64,000 bases of DNA from Orrella dioscoreae. GTDB taxonomy: Bacteria > Pseudomonadota > Gammaproteobacteria > Burkholderiales > Burkholderiaceae_B. Shown in pieces: positions 53,760 through 62,222 of the stretch. Position numbers and translations under genes: made by a program. Where the stretch lies: the NCBI RefSeq assembly GCF_900089455.2, contig NZ_LT907988.1, positions 2,604,001-2,668,000 of the forward strand, written 5' to 3'. Positions within the stretch are counted from its first letter, which is position 1; every line of letters begins with the position of its first letter. Under the pieces are notes generated by a model. That model saw only the letters and a program-made list of their open reading frames with translations, was not told the DNA's origin and searched no databases.

Positions 53760-55118
53760 ATGAACCGCGACACCTATGACTTCCTTGCCATCGGCCTGGG
53801 CCCCTTCAACCTGGGCCTGGCCTGCCTGAGCGCGCCGCTGCCCGGCGTGCGCGCCCTCTTCCTCGAACGCAAGTCGGGCTTCGACTGGCATCCCGGCATG
53901 CTGATCCAGGACTCGACGCTGCAGAACCCTTTCCTGGCCGACCTGGTCAGCCTGGCCGATCCGCGCAGCGAATTCAGCTACCTGAACTACTGCAAGCAGA
54001 CCGGGCGCATCTATTCGTACTACATGCGCGAGAACCACTACCTGAGCCGCGCCGAGTACAACCGCTATTGCCAGTGGGCCGTGTCCCGCCTGCCCAATCT
54101 GCGCTTCGGCACCGAGGTGCACAGCGTGCTGCGCGACCCCGACACGGACACCTACCTGGTCAGCGGCCAGCACGCGGGCACCGGCGAACGCTTCATGCTG
54201 CGGGCGCGCAAGCTGGTGCTGGGCCTGGGCACCCAGCCCACGCTGCCCAGCTTCTGCAACCCTGCCGAAGCGCCTTATGTGCACAGCGCCGACTACTTGC
54301 GCGCCAAGGCCGAACTGCAGAAGAAGCGCTCCATCACGGTGGTGGGCAGCGGCCAGAGCGCGGGCGAGGTCTTCCACGACCTGCTGCGCGACAGCGACAA
54401 GCACGCCTACAGCCTTGCCTGGATCACGCGCTCGCCGCGCTTCTTCCAGATGGAGAACACCAAGCTCACGCTGGAACTGATTTCGCCCGACTACACCGAC
54501 TATTTCTTCGGCCTGCCCGAGGCGCGCCAGCGCCAGGTGCTGACCCAGCAGAACAGCCTGTACAAGGGCATGAACGCCACGCTGATCAACCAGATCTACG
54601 ACCTGCTGGACCAGAAGATACAGGCCGGCGACCGCCGCTACACCCTGACCACCAACGCCGAGCTGCGCGCCAGCCGGCACGACCCCGCGACGGGGCTCTA
54701 CCACCTGGACTTCCATCACGTGGACTATGGCACGGACTACCGGCACGTCACGGACGGGCTGGTGCTGGCCACGGGCTACACGCAGGCCGTGCCGGCCTTC
54801 CTGAACCCCATCCGCGACCGCATCCGCTGGCGCGCCGACGGCCGCTATCGCGTTGCCCGCAACTACAGCATCGACCAGCACGGCGGCGAGATCTTCGTGC
54901 AGAACGGCGGGCTGATGGGCCACGGCGTCAGCAGCCCCGACCTGGGCTTCTGCTGCCATCGCAACTCGCAGATCCTGCGCGAGATCACCGGTGTCGAACA
55001 CTACAAGGTCGAGGAACGCATCGCCCTGCAGGATTTCGTGCCGCCGCTCTCGGGCGTGCTGAATCACCGCGGCACGGCGCCGATCCGCGCCACCGACGAC
55101 ATGGCGGCCAGCGTATGA
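53760..55118 (+). CDS. alcA: Alcaligin biosynthesis N-monooxygenase (putrescine N-hydroxylase)
   Basis: FAD- and NADPH-dependent amine N-hydroxylase of 452 residues, the first step of alcaligin synthesis. It shows the FAD motif FLAIGLGPFNLGLACL, substrate-region LFLERKSGFDWHPGML, NADPH motif ITVVGSGQSAGEVF, and the ATG-type motif LVLATGYTQAVPAF. The family is the lysine/ornithine N-monooxygenases (IucD, PvdA), with AlcA acting on putrescine. It is first in alcABCDE and overlaps alcB by ATGA. Regulation is by Fur and AlcR in Bordetella. Confidence 0.95.
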   Translation: MNRDTYDFLAIGLGPFNLGLACLSAPLPGVRALFLERKSGFDWHPGMLIQDSTLQNPFLADLVSLADPRSEFSYLNYCKQTGRIYSYYMRENHYLSRAEYNRYCQWAVSRLPNLRFGTEVHSVLRDPDTDTYLVSGQHAGTGERFMLRARKLVLGLGTQPTLPSFCNPAEAPYVHSADYLRAKAELQKKRSITVVGSGQSAGEVFHDLLRDSDKHAYSLAWITRSPRFFQMENTKLTLELISPDYTDYFFGLPEARQRQVLTQQNSLYKGMNATLINQIYDLLDQKIQAGDRRYTLTTNAELRASRHDPATGLYHLDFHHVDYGTDYRHVTDGLVLATGYTQAVPAFLNPIRDRIRWRADGRYRVARNYSIDQHGGEIFVQNGGLMGHGVSSPDLGFCCHRNSQILREITGVEHYKVEERIALQDFVPPLSGVLNHRGTAPIRATDDMAASV

Positions 55119-55744
55119 CGCAGCGGCAGACCGATCATTTCCTGCCTGCGGCCTTCGCGCGCGGGCTGCTCGAGGAAACGCGCGCGCTGCGCATCGCGCC
55201 GCCGCCCGAAGGCTTCACGCTGCGCACGCTGGATCCGGCGACGGACGCCGCGCTGCTGCACAGCTGGTTCGTGCAGGACTACGCGCGCTTCTGGGCCATG
55301 CAGGACTACAGCATCGCGCAGGTACAGGCGTTCTACCAGGACCTGGTCGACAGCGGCCACGCCTGCGCCGGACTGGCCTACTGCGATGGCCAGCCGGCCT
55401 TCCTGGTCGAGATCTACGACCCCGCCCATGACGAGCTGGGCGAGCACTATCCCGTGCGCGCCGGCGACCTCGGCATGCACATTTTCGTGGGGCCGCCGCG
55501 CGTGCGCATCAGCGGCTACACGCGGCGCGCCATCACCTTCGTGATGCGCTTCCTGTTCGACCGCCTGCACGCCACGCGCGTGGTGGTCGAGCCGGACATC
55601 CACAACACTCCCATCCACGCGCTGAACCGCGCCGTCGGCTTCGTCTATGACGGCCAGGCCCAACTGCGCGGCAAGACCGCGGGCATCGCCTTCTGCACCC
55701 GCGACGATTTCGCAACGGCCACTCTCCAGGAGCACACCGCATGA
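55115..55744 (+). CDS. alcB: Alcaligin biosynthesis N-acyltransferase
   Basis: GNAT-fold acyltransferase of 209 residues from the ATG at 55115, overlapping alcA. It is related to IucB/RhbD and should acylate N-hydroxyputrescine with a succinyl group to make the hydroxamate. Family features are HSWFVQDYARFWAMQDYSI, LVEIYDPAHDELGEHYPV, GDLGMHIFVGPP, and RVVVEPDIHNTPIHALNRAV. Its end overlaps the start of alcC. Confidence 0.93.
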   Translation: MTQRQTDHFLPAAFARGLLEETRALRIAPPPEGFTLRTLDPATDAALLHSWFVQDYARFWAMQDYSIAQVQAFYQDLVDSGHACAGLAYCDGQPAFLVEIYDPAHDELGEHYPVRAGDLGMHIFVGPPRVRISGYTRRAITFVMRFLFDRLHATRVVVEPDIHNTPIHALNRAVGFVYDGQAQLRGKTAGIAFCTRDDFATATLQEHTA

Positions 55745-57609
55745 GCCCCCAATCGACGCAGCACCCCGCCGACATCGCCCGCCACCTCGAGCCCGGCGTA
55801 TGGGCCCGCGCCAACCGCCTGCTGGTGCGCAAGGCGATCGCCGAGTACGCCCATGAACTGCTGCTGGTGCCCGAACGCGTGGGCACCGCCGACACCCCTG
55901 GCTTCGAGCGCTATCGCCTGACCGTGGACGACGGCCACGCGGTCTATCACTTCGACGCGCAGCGCATGGCGCTGCGTCACTGGCGCGTGCGCGCCGACTC
56001 CATCGAGAAGTCGGTGGCCGGCGCGGCCGCCGAGCTGGATGCGCTGCAATTCATCATCGAGATCCGCAAGGCGCTGGGCATCCCGGAAGACCGGCTGCCC
56101 GTCTACCTGGACGAGATTTCCAGCACGCTGCACGGCAGCGCCTACAAGCTCACGCGCGACGCCCTGCCGGCCGCCGAGCTGGCGCTGGCCGACTATCAGG
56201 TCATCGAGACCTCGATGATCGAAGGCCACCCCTGCTTCGTCGCCAACAACGGCCGCCTGGGCTTCGATTCGCACGACTACCACGTCTATGCGCCCGAGGC
56301 TGCTTCGCCCCTGCAGGTGATGTGGCTGGCGGTGCACAAGGACAACGCCCATTTCGCGTGCCTGTCCGACATGAACTACGATGACCTGATGCGCGAGGAG
56401 ATCGGCGAGGCCAAGGTCGCGGAATACACGGAGGCCTTGCGCGCCCAGGGCCTGGACCCGGCCGACTATCACTTCATGCCGGCCCATCCGTGGCAGTGGT
56501 TCAACAAGCTGTCCATCGCCTTCGCCTCGTACGTCGCCACGCGCAAGATCGTGTGCCTGGGCTACGGCGAAGACGAATACCTGGCCCAGCAGTCCATCCG
56601 CACCTTCTTCAACGTCAGCCAGCCGCGCAAGCGCTACGTGAAGACCTCGCTGTCCATCCTGAACATGGGTTTCATGCGCGGCCTGTCGCCCTATTACATG
56701 TCCGGCACGCCCGCCATCAACGAATACACGCACGGGCTGATCCAGGCCGATCCCTTCCTGCGTGAGAACGGCTTCAGCATCCTGCGCGAAGTGGCCTCGC
56801 TGGGCTTTCGCAATTACTACTACGAAGCCGCCATCAGCGCCGACACCCCCTACAAGAAGATGTTCTCGGCGCTCTGGCGCGAGAATCCCTATCTGCGCAT
56901 CGCCTCGAACCAACGCCTGATGACGATGGCCGCGCTGCTGCACGTGGACCGCGACGGCAACGCGCTGCTGCCCGCGCTGATCGAAGCCTCCGGCCTGCCG
57001 GTGGCCGACTGGCTGGACCGCTACATCGACGCCTACCTGACCCCGCTGGTGCACTGCTTCTACGCCCACGACCTGATCTTCATGCCGCACGGCGAGAACC
57101 TGATCCTGGTGGTGGAAGACCACGTGCCGGTGCGCGCCTTCATGAAGGACATCGCCGAGGAATCCACCATCCTGAACCCCGATGCGCGGGTGCCCGACAA
57201 CGTGCGCCGCATGCTGGCCGACGTGCCCGAGGACTTCAAGCTGCTGACGATCTTCGTGGACGTGTTCGACGGCTACTTCCGCCACCTGAGCCAGGTGCTG
57301 GTGGACAGCGGCTGCTGCACCGAGGATGCCTTCTGGGCGCGCGTGGCGGGCCGCATCCAGGCCTACCAGGAAGCGCATCCGGAATATCTGGAAAAATACC
57401 GCCAGTACGATCTCTATGCGCCCGACATGATTCATTCGTGCCTGAATCGCCTGCAACTGGCCAACAACCTGCAGATGGTGAACCTGGCAGACCCCATCGG
57501 CAGCTTCCAGATGGCCGAACGCCTGGACAACCCCATCGCCGTGCATCGGCCCGCGTGGCTGGATGCCGACGCGTCGATGCCGGCGGTCAACGTACGGGCC
57601 GCGGCGTGA
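55741..57609 (+). CDS. alcC: Alcaligin siderophore synthetase (NIS family)
   Basis: ATP-dependent IucA/IucC-type NIS synthetase of 622 residues. It condenses two hydroxy-N-succinylputrescine units and closes the macrocyclic dihydroxamate alcaligin. Signatures are MIEGHPCFVANNGRLGFDSH, FMPAHPWQWFNKLS, VKTSLSILNMGFMRGLSPYY, and the ATP-site region MPHGENLILVVEDHVPVRAF. The FhuF-like C-terminal domain of the family follows. It overlaps alcB by ATGA; alcD begins 40 bp later. Confidence 0.96.
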   Translation: MSPQSTQHPADIARHLEPGVWARANRLLVRKAIAEYAHELLLVPERVGTADTPGFERYRLTVDDGHAVYHFDAQRMALRHWRVRADSIEKSVAGAAAELDALQFIIEIRKALGIPEDRLPVYLDEISSTLHGSAYKLTRDALPAAELALADYQVIETSMIEGHPCFVANNGRLGFDSHDYHVYAPEAASPLQVMWLAVHKDNAHFACLSDMNYDDLMREEIGEAKVAEYTEALRAQGLDPADYHFMPAHPWQWFNKLSIAFASYVATRKIVCLGYGEDEYLAQQSIRTFFNVSQPRKRYVKTSLSILNMGFMRGLSPYYMSGTPAINEYTHGLIQADPFLRENGFSILREVASLGFRNYYYEAAISADTPYKKMFSALWRENPYLRIASNQRLMTMAALLHVDRDGNALLPALIEASGLPVADWLDRYIDAYLTPLVHCFYAHDLIFMPHGENLILVVEDHVPVRAFMKDIAEESTILNPDARVPDNVRRMLADVPEDFKLLTIFVDVFDGYFRHLSQVLVDSGCCTEDAFWARVAGRIQAYQEAHPEYLEKYRQYDLYAPDMIHSCLNRLQLANNLQMVNLADPIGSFQMAERLDNPIAVHRPAWLDADASMPAVNVRAAA

Positions 57610-57649
57610 GCAACCTGACGACGCCGGACATGGACGGGAGGAGGCGGCG

Positions 57650-58399
57650 GTGAGCACCGAGCTGGAAAGCGTGTTGGCCAACGCGGCCAGGCGGGTGCCG
57701 GGCATGGTGGGCGTCATCGCCCACGATGGCCCGCCCGGCATCCGGGCAGGCGCCGACAACAGCGCGCTCATCGCCAGGCTGCGCGACCACTGGCGGGCCC
57801 GCTACCCCGAGGCCGGCCCGCACTATCTGGCGCTGCGCTGCTGGGGCCTGCTGATCTGGCAGCCGATCTACCTGGGCGTCATCGCGGCACACGAGGCGCG
57901 CGGCGTCCCCGACCTGTCGCGCCTGTCGGCGCCCTGGCGGGACGACGGTTTCCTGGCGGGCTACCACATCAGCCGCCATGCCCTGCGCCACGGCGTGTTC
58001 CATGCCCGCATGGACGACGTGGCCGGCCAGTTGCGTGCGCTCTGCGCCGGCCTGCTGGCCGAGCTGTCCAGCGTCGTGCACATCAGCGCGAAAGCGGCGC
58101 AATGCATGCAGGCCGACATCGTGCTGAACGCGCTGCTGACGCTGCGCCCCGACGACAGGGAGAAATCCAACGCACAGGCGCAATGCCGCGCGGCGCAATG
58201 GCTGGCGCGCCTGGGCCTGTCGGGACGCAGCAGCTACTTCGAATGCGGCGCGCCCGGCAGGCCGCTGCTGGCGGTCGATCGCCAGGTGTGTTGCCACTAT
58301 TTCCGCAAGCGTGACGGGGACTATTGCAGCACCTGTCCCAAGCTGGAGATGCATGAACGCATCATCCGGCTGCATGCCGAGCAGGTCCAGGCCGCCTGA
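57650..58399 (+). CDS. alcD: Siderophore ferric-iron reductase AlcD (2Fe-2S, FhuF-like)
   Basis: Protein of 249 residues from the GTG at 57650, preceded by GGGAGGAGGCGG. The C-terminus carries a Cys motif CCHYFRKRDGDYCSTCPK, i.e. C-C-x10-C-x2-C, the 2Fe-2S ligand set of FhuF-type reductases. The body is helical with ALRCWGLLIWQPIYLGVIAA. The family (TIGR03950) is associated with siderophore loci and should release iron by reducing ferric alcaligin in the cytoplasm. Position between alcC and alcE matches Bordetella. Experimental proof for AlcD is not known to me. Confidence 0.88.
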   Translation: MSTELESVLANAARRVPGMVGVIAHDGPPGIRAGADNSALIARLRDHWRARYPEAGPHYLALRCWGLLIWQPIYLGVIAAHEARGVPDLSRLSAPWRDDGFLAGYHISRHALRHGVFHARMDDVAGQLRALCAGLLAELSSVVHISAKAAQCMQADIVLNALLTLRPDDREKSNAQAQCRAAQWLARLGLSGRSSYFECGAPGRPLLAVDRQVCCHYFRKRDGDYCSTCPKLEMHERIIRLHAEQVQAA

Positions 58400-58442
58400 G
58401 GCCAGACCCGCGCGGCGCCAAGATTGACGGAGCCCGAAGAGC

Positions 58443-59606
58443 ATGACCGATATTGGACACCTCAGGCAGGTGCGCGAGGCCCTGAGCCCGCTGCACGTGC
58501 GCGCCTACTTCGACCAGGCACTGTTCGAGCGCGAACAGGAGATCATCTTCAAGCGCAACGCCCAGTACGTGGGCCACGAGAAGCTGGTGCCCGAGCTGGG
58601 CGACTGGCGCCGCCTGGCGCATGAGCAAGGCGGGCGCGTGCTGGTGCGCAACCCCAACGGCGTGGAACTGGTCTCGAATGTCTGCCGCCACCGCCAGGCG
58701 TTGATCCTGGGCGGCGAGACGGGCGACGTGACCGGTCCGGCGAACCCGGCGGGCAACCTGCGTGCCAGCGGCGGCAACATCGTCTGCCCGCTGCACCGCT
58801 GGACCTACAACGACCGTGGCGAGATCCTGGGCGCGCCCCAGTTCCCCAGCACGCCCTGCATGAACCTGCCGCGCTTTCCCATGAAGAACTGCCATGGACT
58901 GCTCTTCGAGGGCCCGCGCGACCCGGCCCAGGACATGGCGCCGCTGTTCTCGCGGCCGGAGTTCGATTTCTCGGACTACGTGCTGGACCACGTGGAAGTA
59001 CACCACTGTCACTACAACTGGAAGACCTTCATCGAGGTCTACCTGGAGGACTACCACGTCGGCCCCTTCCATCCAGGGCTGGGCAAGTTCGTGACCTGCG
59101 ACGACCTGAGCTGGGAATTCGCCGATCAGTACAGCCTGCAGCGCGTGGGCGTGCATGAAGAACTGGAAAAGCCGGGCTCGGACATCTATCGCGAATGGCA
59201 CGACAAGCTGATGGGCTTCCGCTCGGGCACGGCGCCGGATTTCGGCGCGATCTGGGTCACCTATTTCCCGACCCACATGATCGAGCTGTATCCGCACGTG
59301 CTGGTGCTGTCGACCCTGTATCCGCAAGGGCCGCAGGAAACCCTGAACGTGGCCGAATTCTATTACCCGGAGGAAATCGCGCTCTTCGAGCGGGAGTTCG
59401 TCGAGGCGCAGCGCGCGGCCTACATGGAAACCGCCATCGAGGATGACGAGATCGGCGAGCGCATGGACGCCGGCCGGCTGGCGCTGCTCAAGCGCGGCAC
59501 CTCCGAGAGCGGGCCCTACCAGTCGCCCATGGAGGACGGCATGCTGCACTTCCACGAGTGGTATCGCCGCACGATGGGCGAGCACCTGGGCGACGCCGCC
59601 GCCTGA
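58443..59606 (+). CDS. alcE: Rieske non-haem iron oxygenase AlcE
   Basis: Ring-hydroxylating-type oxygenase alpha subunit of 387 residues. The Rieske 2Fe-2S ligands are Cys81/His83 (NVCRHRQALI) and Cys115/His118 (VCPLHRWTYND). The catalytic mononuclear site is in FIEVYLEDYHVGPFHPGL (two His). AlcE probably hydroxylates the putrescine-derived backbone of alcaligin. It lies 43 bp after alcD and ends the biosynthetic run; alcR follows. Confidence 0.94.
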   Translation: MTDIGHLRQVREALSPLHVRAYFDQALFEREQEIIFKRNAQYVGHEKLVPELGDWRRLAHEQGGRVLVRNPNGVELVSNVCRHRQALILGGETGDVTGPANPAGNLRASGGNIVCPLHRWTYNDRGEILGAPQFPSTPCMNLPRFPMKNCHGLLFEGPRDPAQDMAPLFSRPEFDFSDYVLDHVEVHHCHYNWKTFIEVYLEDYHVGPFHPGLGKFVTCDDLSWEFADQYSLQRVGVHEELEKPGSDIYREWHDKLMGFRSGTAPDFGAIWVTYFPTHMIELYPHVLVLSTLYPQGPQETLNVAEFYYPEEIALFEREFVEAQRAAYMETAIEDDEIGERMDAGRLALLKRGTSESGPYQSPMEDGMLHFHEWYRRTMGEHLGDAAA

Positions 59607-59682
59607 AACCAACCGGACAGGAAACCGCCATGAAGCACCCGCGCGCCAATCTGCCGTCGACGGATCCCATCGTCGTTTCAAA

Positions 59683-59703
59683 TGAGAATATATGCTATTC
59701 TCA
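59683..59703. promoter_or_regulatory. Fur box upstream of alcR
   Basis: TGAGAATA-TATGC-TATTCTCA is a perfect 8-bp inverted repeat, with an excellent fit to half a Fur box on each side. It lies 56 bp before the preferred alcR start (59759). It indicates a second, iron-regulated promoter inside the locus, separate from the alcA promoter. Confidence 0.8.
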
Positions 59704-59758
59704 AATCCCTGATCGCACTGTCCGCGCCGCCGGCGCGCAGACCCAGCATCTGAACCCC

Positions 59759-60703
59759 ATGACCCGATTCACGGTTGCCGATTTCAACCGGATGGGCAGC
59801 GAGGCGGGCTTCCGCTATCGCCTCCCCCAGCTCTCCGGCACGCGCGACACCATCGATGATGTGTGCGTGGCGGAGGGGCGCGTCCAGGAGTTCTCGATCC
59901 GGCCCGGCCTGACGCTCGTGCTGTCGGACATCATCGCGCATCACCACTACGAAGCGACCTCGGTGATGCACCCCCAGTTTTCCACCATCGTCATGCTGCA
60001 AGGGCAGGCGCAGGCGCTGCTCGACAAGCATGACGACGTGCGCATGGTGGCCCAGAGCGGCCTGAGCGCCGTCTATGGCGACGCGGTCTCGATGACCGGC
60101 GTGCATCCGGCGGGCCAGCGCATGCGCAGCGTCAACGTGTCGCTGAGCGACCCGGCCGGCGCCGGCGACCCGCAACTGAGCGAGATGATCGCCCAGGCCC
60201 TGCGTGCGCCCGGCTTGCGCCTGCGCCGCTGGCCGGTGCAGACCCACATGATCCAGGCCATCGAGCAATTGCTGGACAGCACCTGGCAAGGGTCGCTGCA
60301 CGGCCTGCTGCGCGATGGCGTCAGCATGCAGTTGCTGGCCCATGCCCTGGCCGACTTCTCCCAGGCGCCGGCGCAGGAAACGCAGACCTCCGCGCGTGAC
60401 CGCCAGTTGCTGGAACGGGTGCGCGAGCGCCTGTATCACGCGCCCGGCGAAGACCATACGCTGGAAGACCTGGCGCGCCTGGCCTGCATGAGCCCCAGCA
60501 CCTTGCGGGCCAAGTTCCAGGCCACCTACCACCGTTCGGTCTTCACCTGGCTGCGCGAACGCCGGCTCGAAGTGGCGCGCGAGCAACTGGCCCAGGGCTG
60601 GAGCGTGCAGCAGGCGGCGCATTTCGTCGGTTACCGCCACGCCACCAATTTCGCGACGGCGTTTCGCGAGCGTTACGGCATCGCGCCCAGCGAACTGAGC
60701 TGA
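59759..60703 (+). CDS. alcR: AraC-family activator of alcaligin genes
   Basis: Regulator of 314 residues from the ATG at 59759. An in-frame ATG at 59630 with an AGGAAA site would give 357 residues, but the Fur box at 59683-59703 would then lie inside the gene, so the inner start is preferred. The C-terminal AraC domain has two helix-turn-helices: HTLEDLARLACMSPSTLRAK and VQQAAHFVGYRHATNFATAF. The N-terminal domain (about 1-200) is the ligand part. In Bordetella AlcR senses alcaligin and activates alcA and fauA. A 6-bp hairpin CCTGGC-CTC-GCCAGG follows the stop. Confidence 0.93.
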   Translation: MTRFTVADFNRMGSEAGFRYRLPQLSGTRDTIDDVCVAEGRVQEFSIRPGLTLVLSDIIAHHHYEATSVMHPQFSTIVMLQGQAQALLDKHDDVRMVAQSGLSAVYGDAVSMTGVHPAGQRMRSVNVSLSDPAGAGDPQLSEMIAQALRAPGLRLRRWPVQTHMIQAIEQLLDSTWQGSLHGLLRDGVSMQLLAHALADFSQAPAQETQTSARDRQLLERVRERLYHAPGEDHTLEDLARLACMSPSTLRAKFQATYHRSVFTWLRERRLEVAREQLAQGWSVQQAAHFVGYRHATNFATAFRERYGIAPSELS

Positions 60704-60885
60704 TTCCGCCAGCACCTGGCCTCGCCAGGCGCTGCCGCGTCCGCCCTCCGAAAAGACCCTGACGCGATCTCTGGCATTTGCCAAACATCCAGCGGCGGTG
60801 TGCATCCCCCGGCCGGCCCCTCGGACGCCACCATGCGGGGCCCGCTCCTTTTCCCGGAGCGCCCGACCTGGATGCAAAGACGGCC

Positions 60886-62106
60886 GTGCCGCGTTCCTCT
60901 CTCCCCTCCTATCCCGTCATGGTGCTGATGCTGGGCCTGCTGGCCTGCGTCGCACCCGCCACGATCGACGCCTATCTGCCTGCCTTCGGCGCGCTGGGGC
61001 GGGAGTTCGACGTTCCGCAGGAAGCCGTGCAGCAGACGCTGGGCGTCTATATGTCGGCCTACGCCACGATGCTGCTGCTGCACGGCACGCTGTCGGACTC
61101 GTTCGGGCGGCGCCGGGTCATCGTCGCGACGCTGCTCGTCTATATCGCGGGGTCGCTGGTCGCCGCCCTGGCGCCCACCTTCGACTGGCTGCTGGCGGGC
61201 CGCGCCCTGCAGGGGTTCTCCGCGGGCGCCGGGCTGGTGGTGGGCCAGGCCATCGTGCGGGATTGCTACACCGGCGCGGTGGCGCGCCGCACCATGTCCT
61301 ATGTCGTCATGGTGTTCAACGTCTCGCCCGCGCTCGCGCCCATCATCGGCGGCCATCTGGCCGCCAACCAGGGCTGGCGCGCCGTCTTCCTGATGCTCAC
61401 GGCGCTGGCGCTGGCCGCCCTGTTGCTGTGCGGCACCCGGCTGCCCGAAACGCTGCCGCCGGAACGCCGCCAGCCGCTGTCCTGGCGCGTGCTGGGCGGC
61501 AACCTGCTCAGCCTGCTGCGTGACGGCCGTTACCTGGGCATGACGCTGGCAGCCAGCCTGCTGGTGGCCGGCCAGGCCTTTCTCATCGGTGGCGCGCCAG
61601 ACTTCATCACCGGCACGCTGGGCCTGCCGGAAACCGCCTTCGCCACCTTGTTCGTGCCGCTCGTGATCGGCGCCATGGCCGGCGCCTTCTTCGCGGCGCG
61701 CATGGCAGAACGCTGGACCGATGGACGCCTGATCCTCACCGCCTACCTGCTGATGGCGGGCAGCTGCGCGGCCAATGCCGTCTATCTGGCAAGCGTGCCC
61801 GCGCCCGCCCTGCCCTGGGCGGTGGTCTTCCCCTCGATCTTCACCAGCGGCCTGGCCATGGTCATGCCGGCCCTGACCTTGCGGATCCTGGCGCGCGCGC
61901 CGGCCTTGTCCGGCACGGCGGCCTCCCTGCTGGGTTTCGTCCAGATGATGGGGTTTTCAGTCATCAGCGGCTGGTGCGTCCCGCTGGTCTATGGCCAGCC
62001 CCTGCGCATGGCGCTGGCGATGCTGGCCTGCGTGGCACTCAGCGCGGCGGGATGGGTGATGTTGCACCGACGGGGTAGCGCCATCGGCGCCACGCAGACG
62101 GGATAG
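60886..62106 (+). CDS. alcS: Alcaligin exporter, MFS (Bcr/CflA) family
   Basis: Twelve-helix MFS exporter of 406 residues from a GTG at 60886 (VPRSSLPSYPVMVLM). Family marks are ATIDAYLPAFGALGREFDVP, the motif A region LSDSFGRRRVIVATLLVYI, and GRALQGFSAGAGLVVGQAI. AlcS exports alcaligin and its loss raises intracellular alcaligin, which acts on AlcR. The frame is open upstream to 60778, but codons before 60886 overlap the alcR downstream region and lack family similarity. No good Shine-Dalgarno is visible, so the start is uncertain. Confidence 0.9.
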   Translation: MPRSSLPSYPVMVLMLGLLACVAPATIDAYLPAFGALGREFDVPQEAVQQTLGVYMSAYATMLLLHGTLSDSFGRRRVIVATLLVYIAGSLVAALAPTFDWLLAGRALQGFSAGAGLVVGQAIVRDCYTGAVARRTMSYVVMVFNVSPALAPIIGGHLAANQGWRAVFLMLTALALAALLLCGTRLPETLPPERRQPLSWRVLGGNLLSLLRDGRYLGMTLAASLLVAGQAFLIGGAPDFITGTLGLPETAFATLFVPLVIGAMAGAFFAARMAERWTDGRLILTAYLLMAGSCAANAVYLASVPAPALPWAVVFPSIFTSGLAMVMPALTLRILARAPALSGTAASLLGFVQMMGFSVISGWCVPLVYGQPLRMALAMLACVALSAAGWVMLHRRGSAIGATQTG

Positions 62107-62166
62107 CAATTTCGGCGTTTGGCATAGGGATCGTGCGCTTAGCGATACGTAAGCAAATCCAACAAA

Positions 62167-62185
62167 AACAATAATTCTCATTAAC
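62167..62185 (+). promoter_or_regulatory. Fur-box-like site upstream of fauA
   Basis: AACAATAATTCTCATTAAC sits 37 bp before the fauA ATG in a short AT-rich segment. It keeps the AT-rich hexamers of a Fur box with moderate similarity. The fauA gene is known to be iron-repressed in Bordetella. Confidence 0.55.
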
Positions 62186-62222
62186 AGTTCCATCCCTAAT
62201 ACCATCGCTGGAGAAGGCAAGC

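Noticed and set aside
53536-53763. 75-codon frame ending at the alcA start
   Set aside because: It starts with GTG without a ribosome site and its composition is not protein-like. The separate 29-codon frame at 53589 is better supported.
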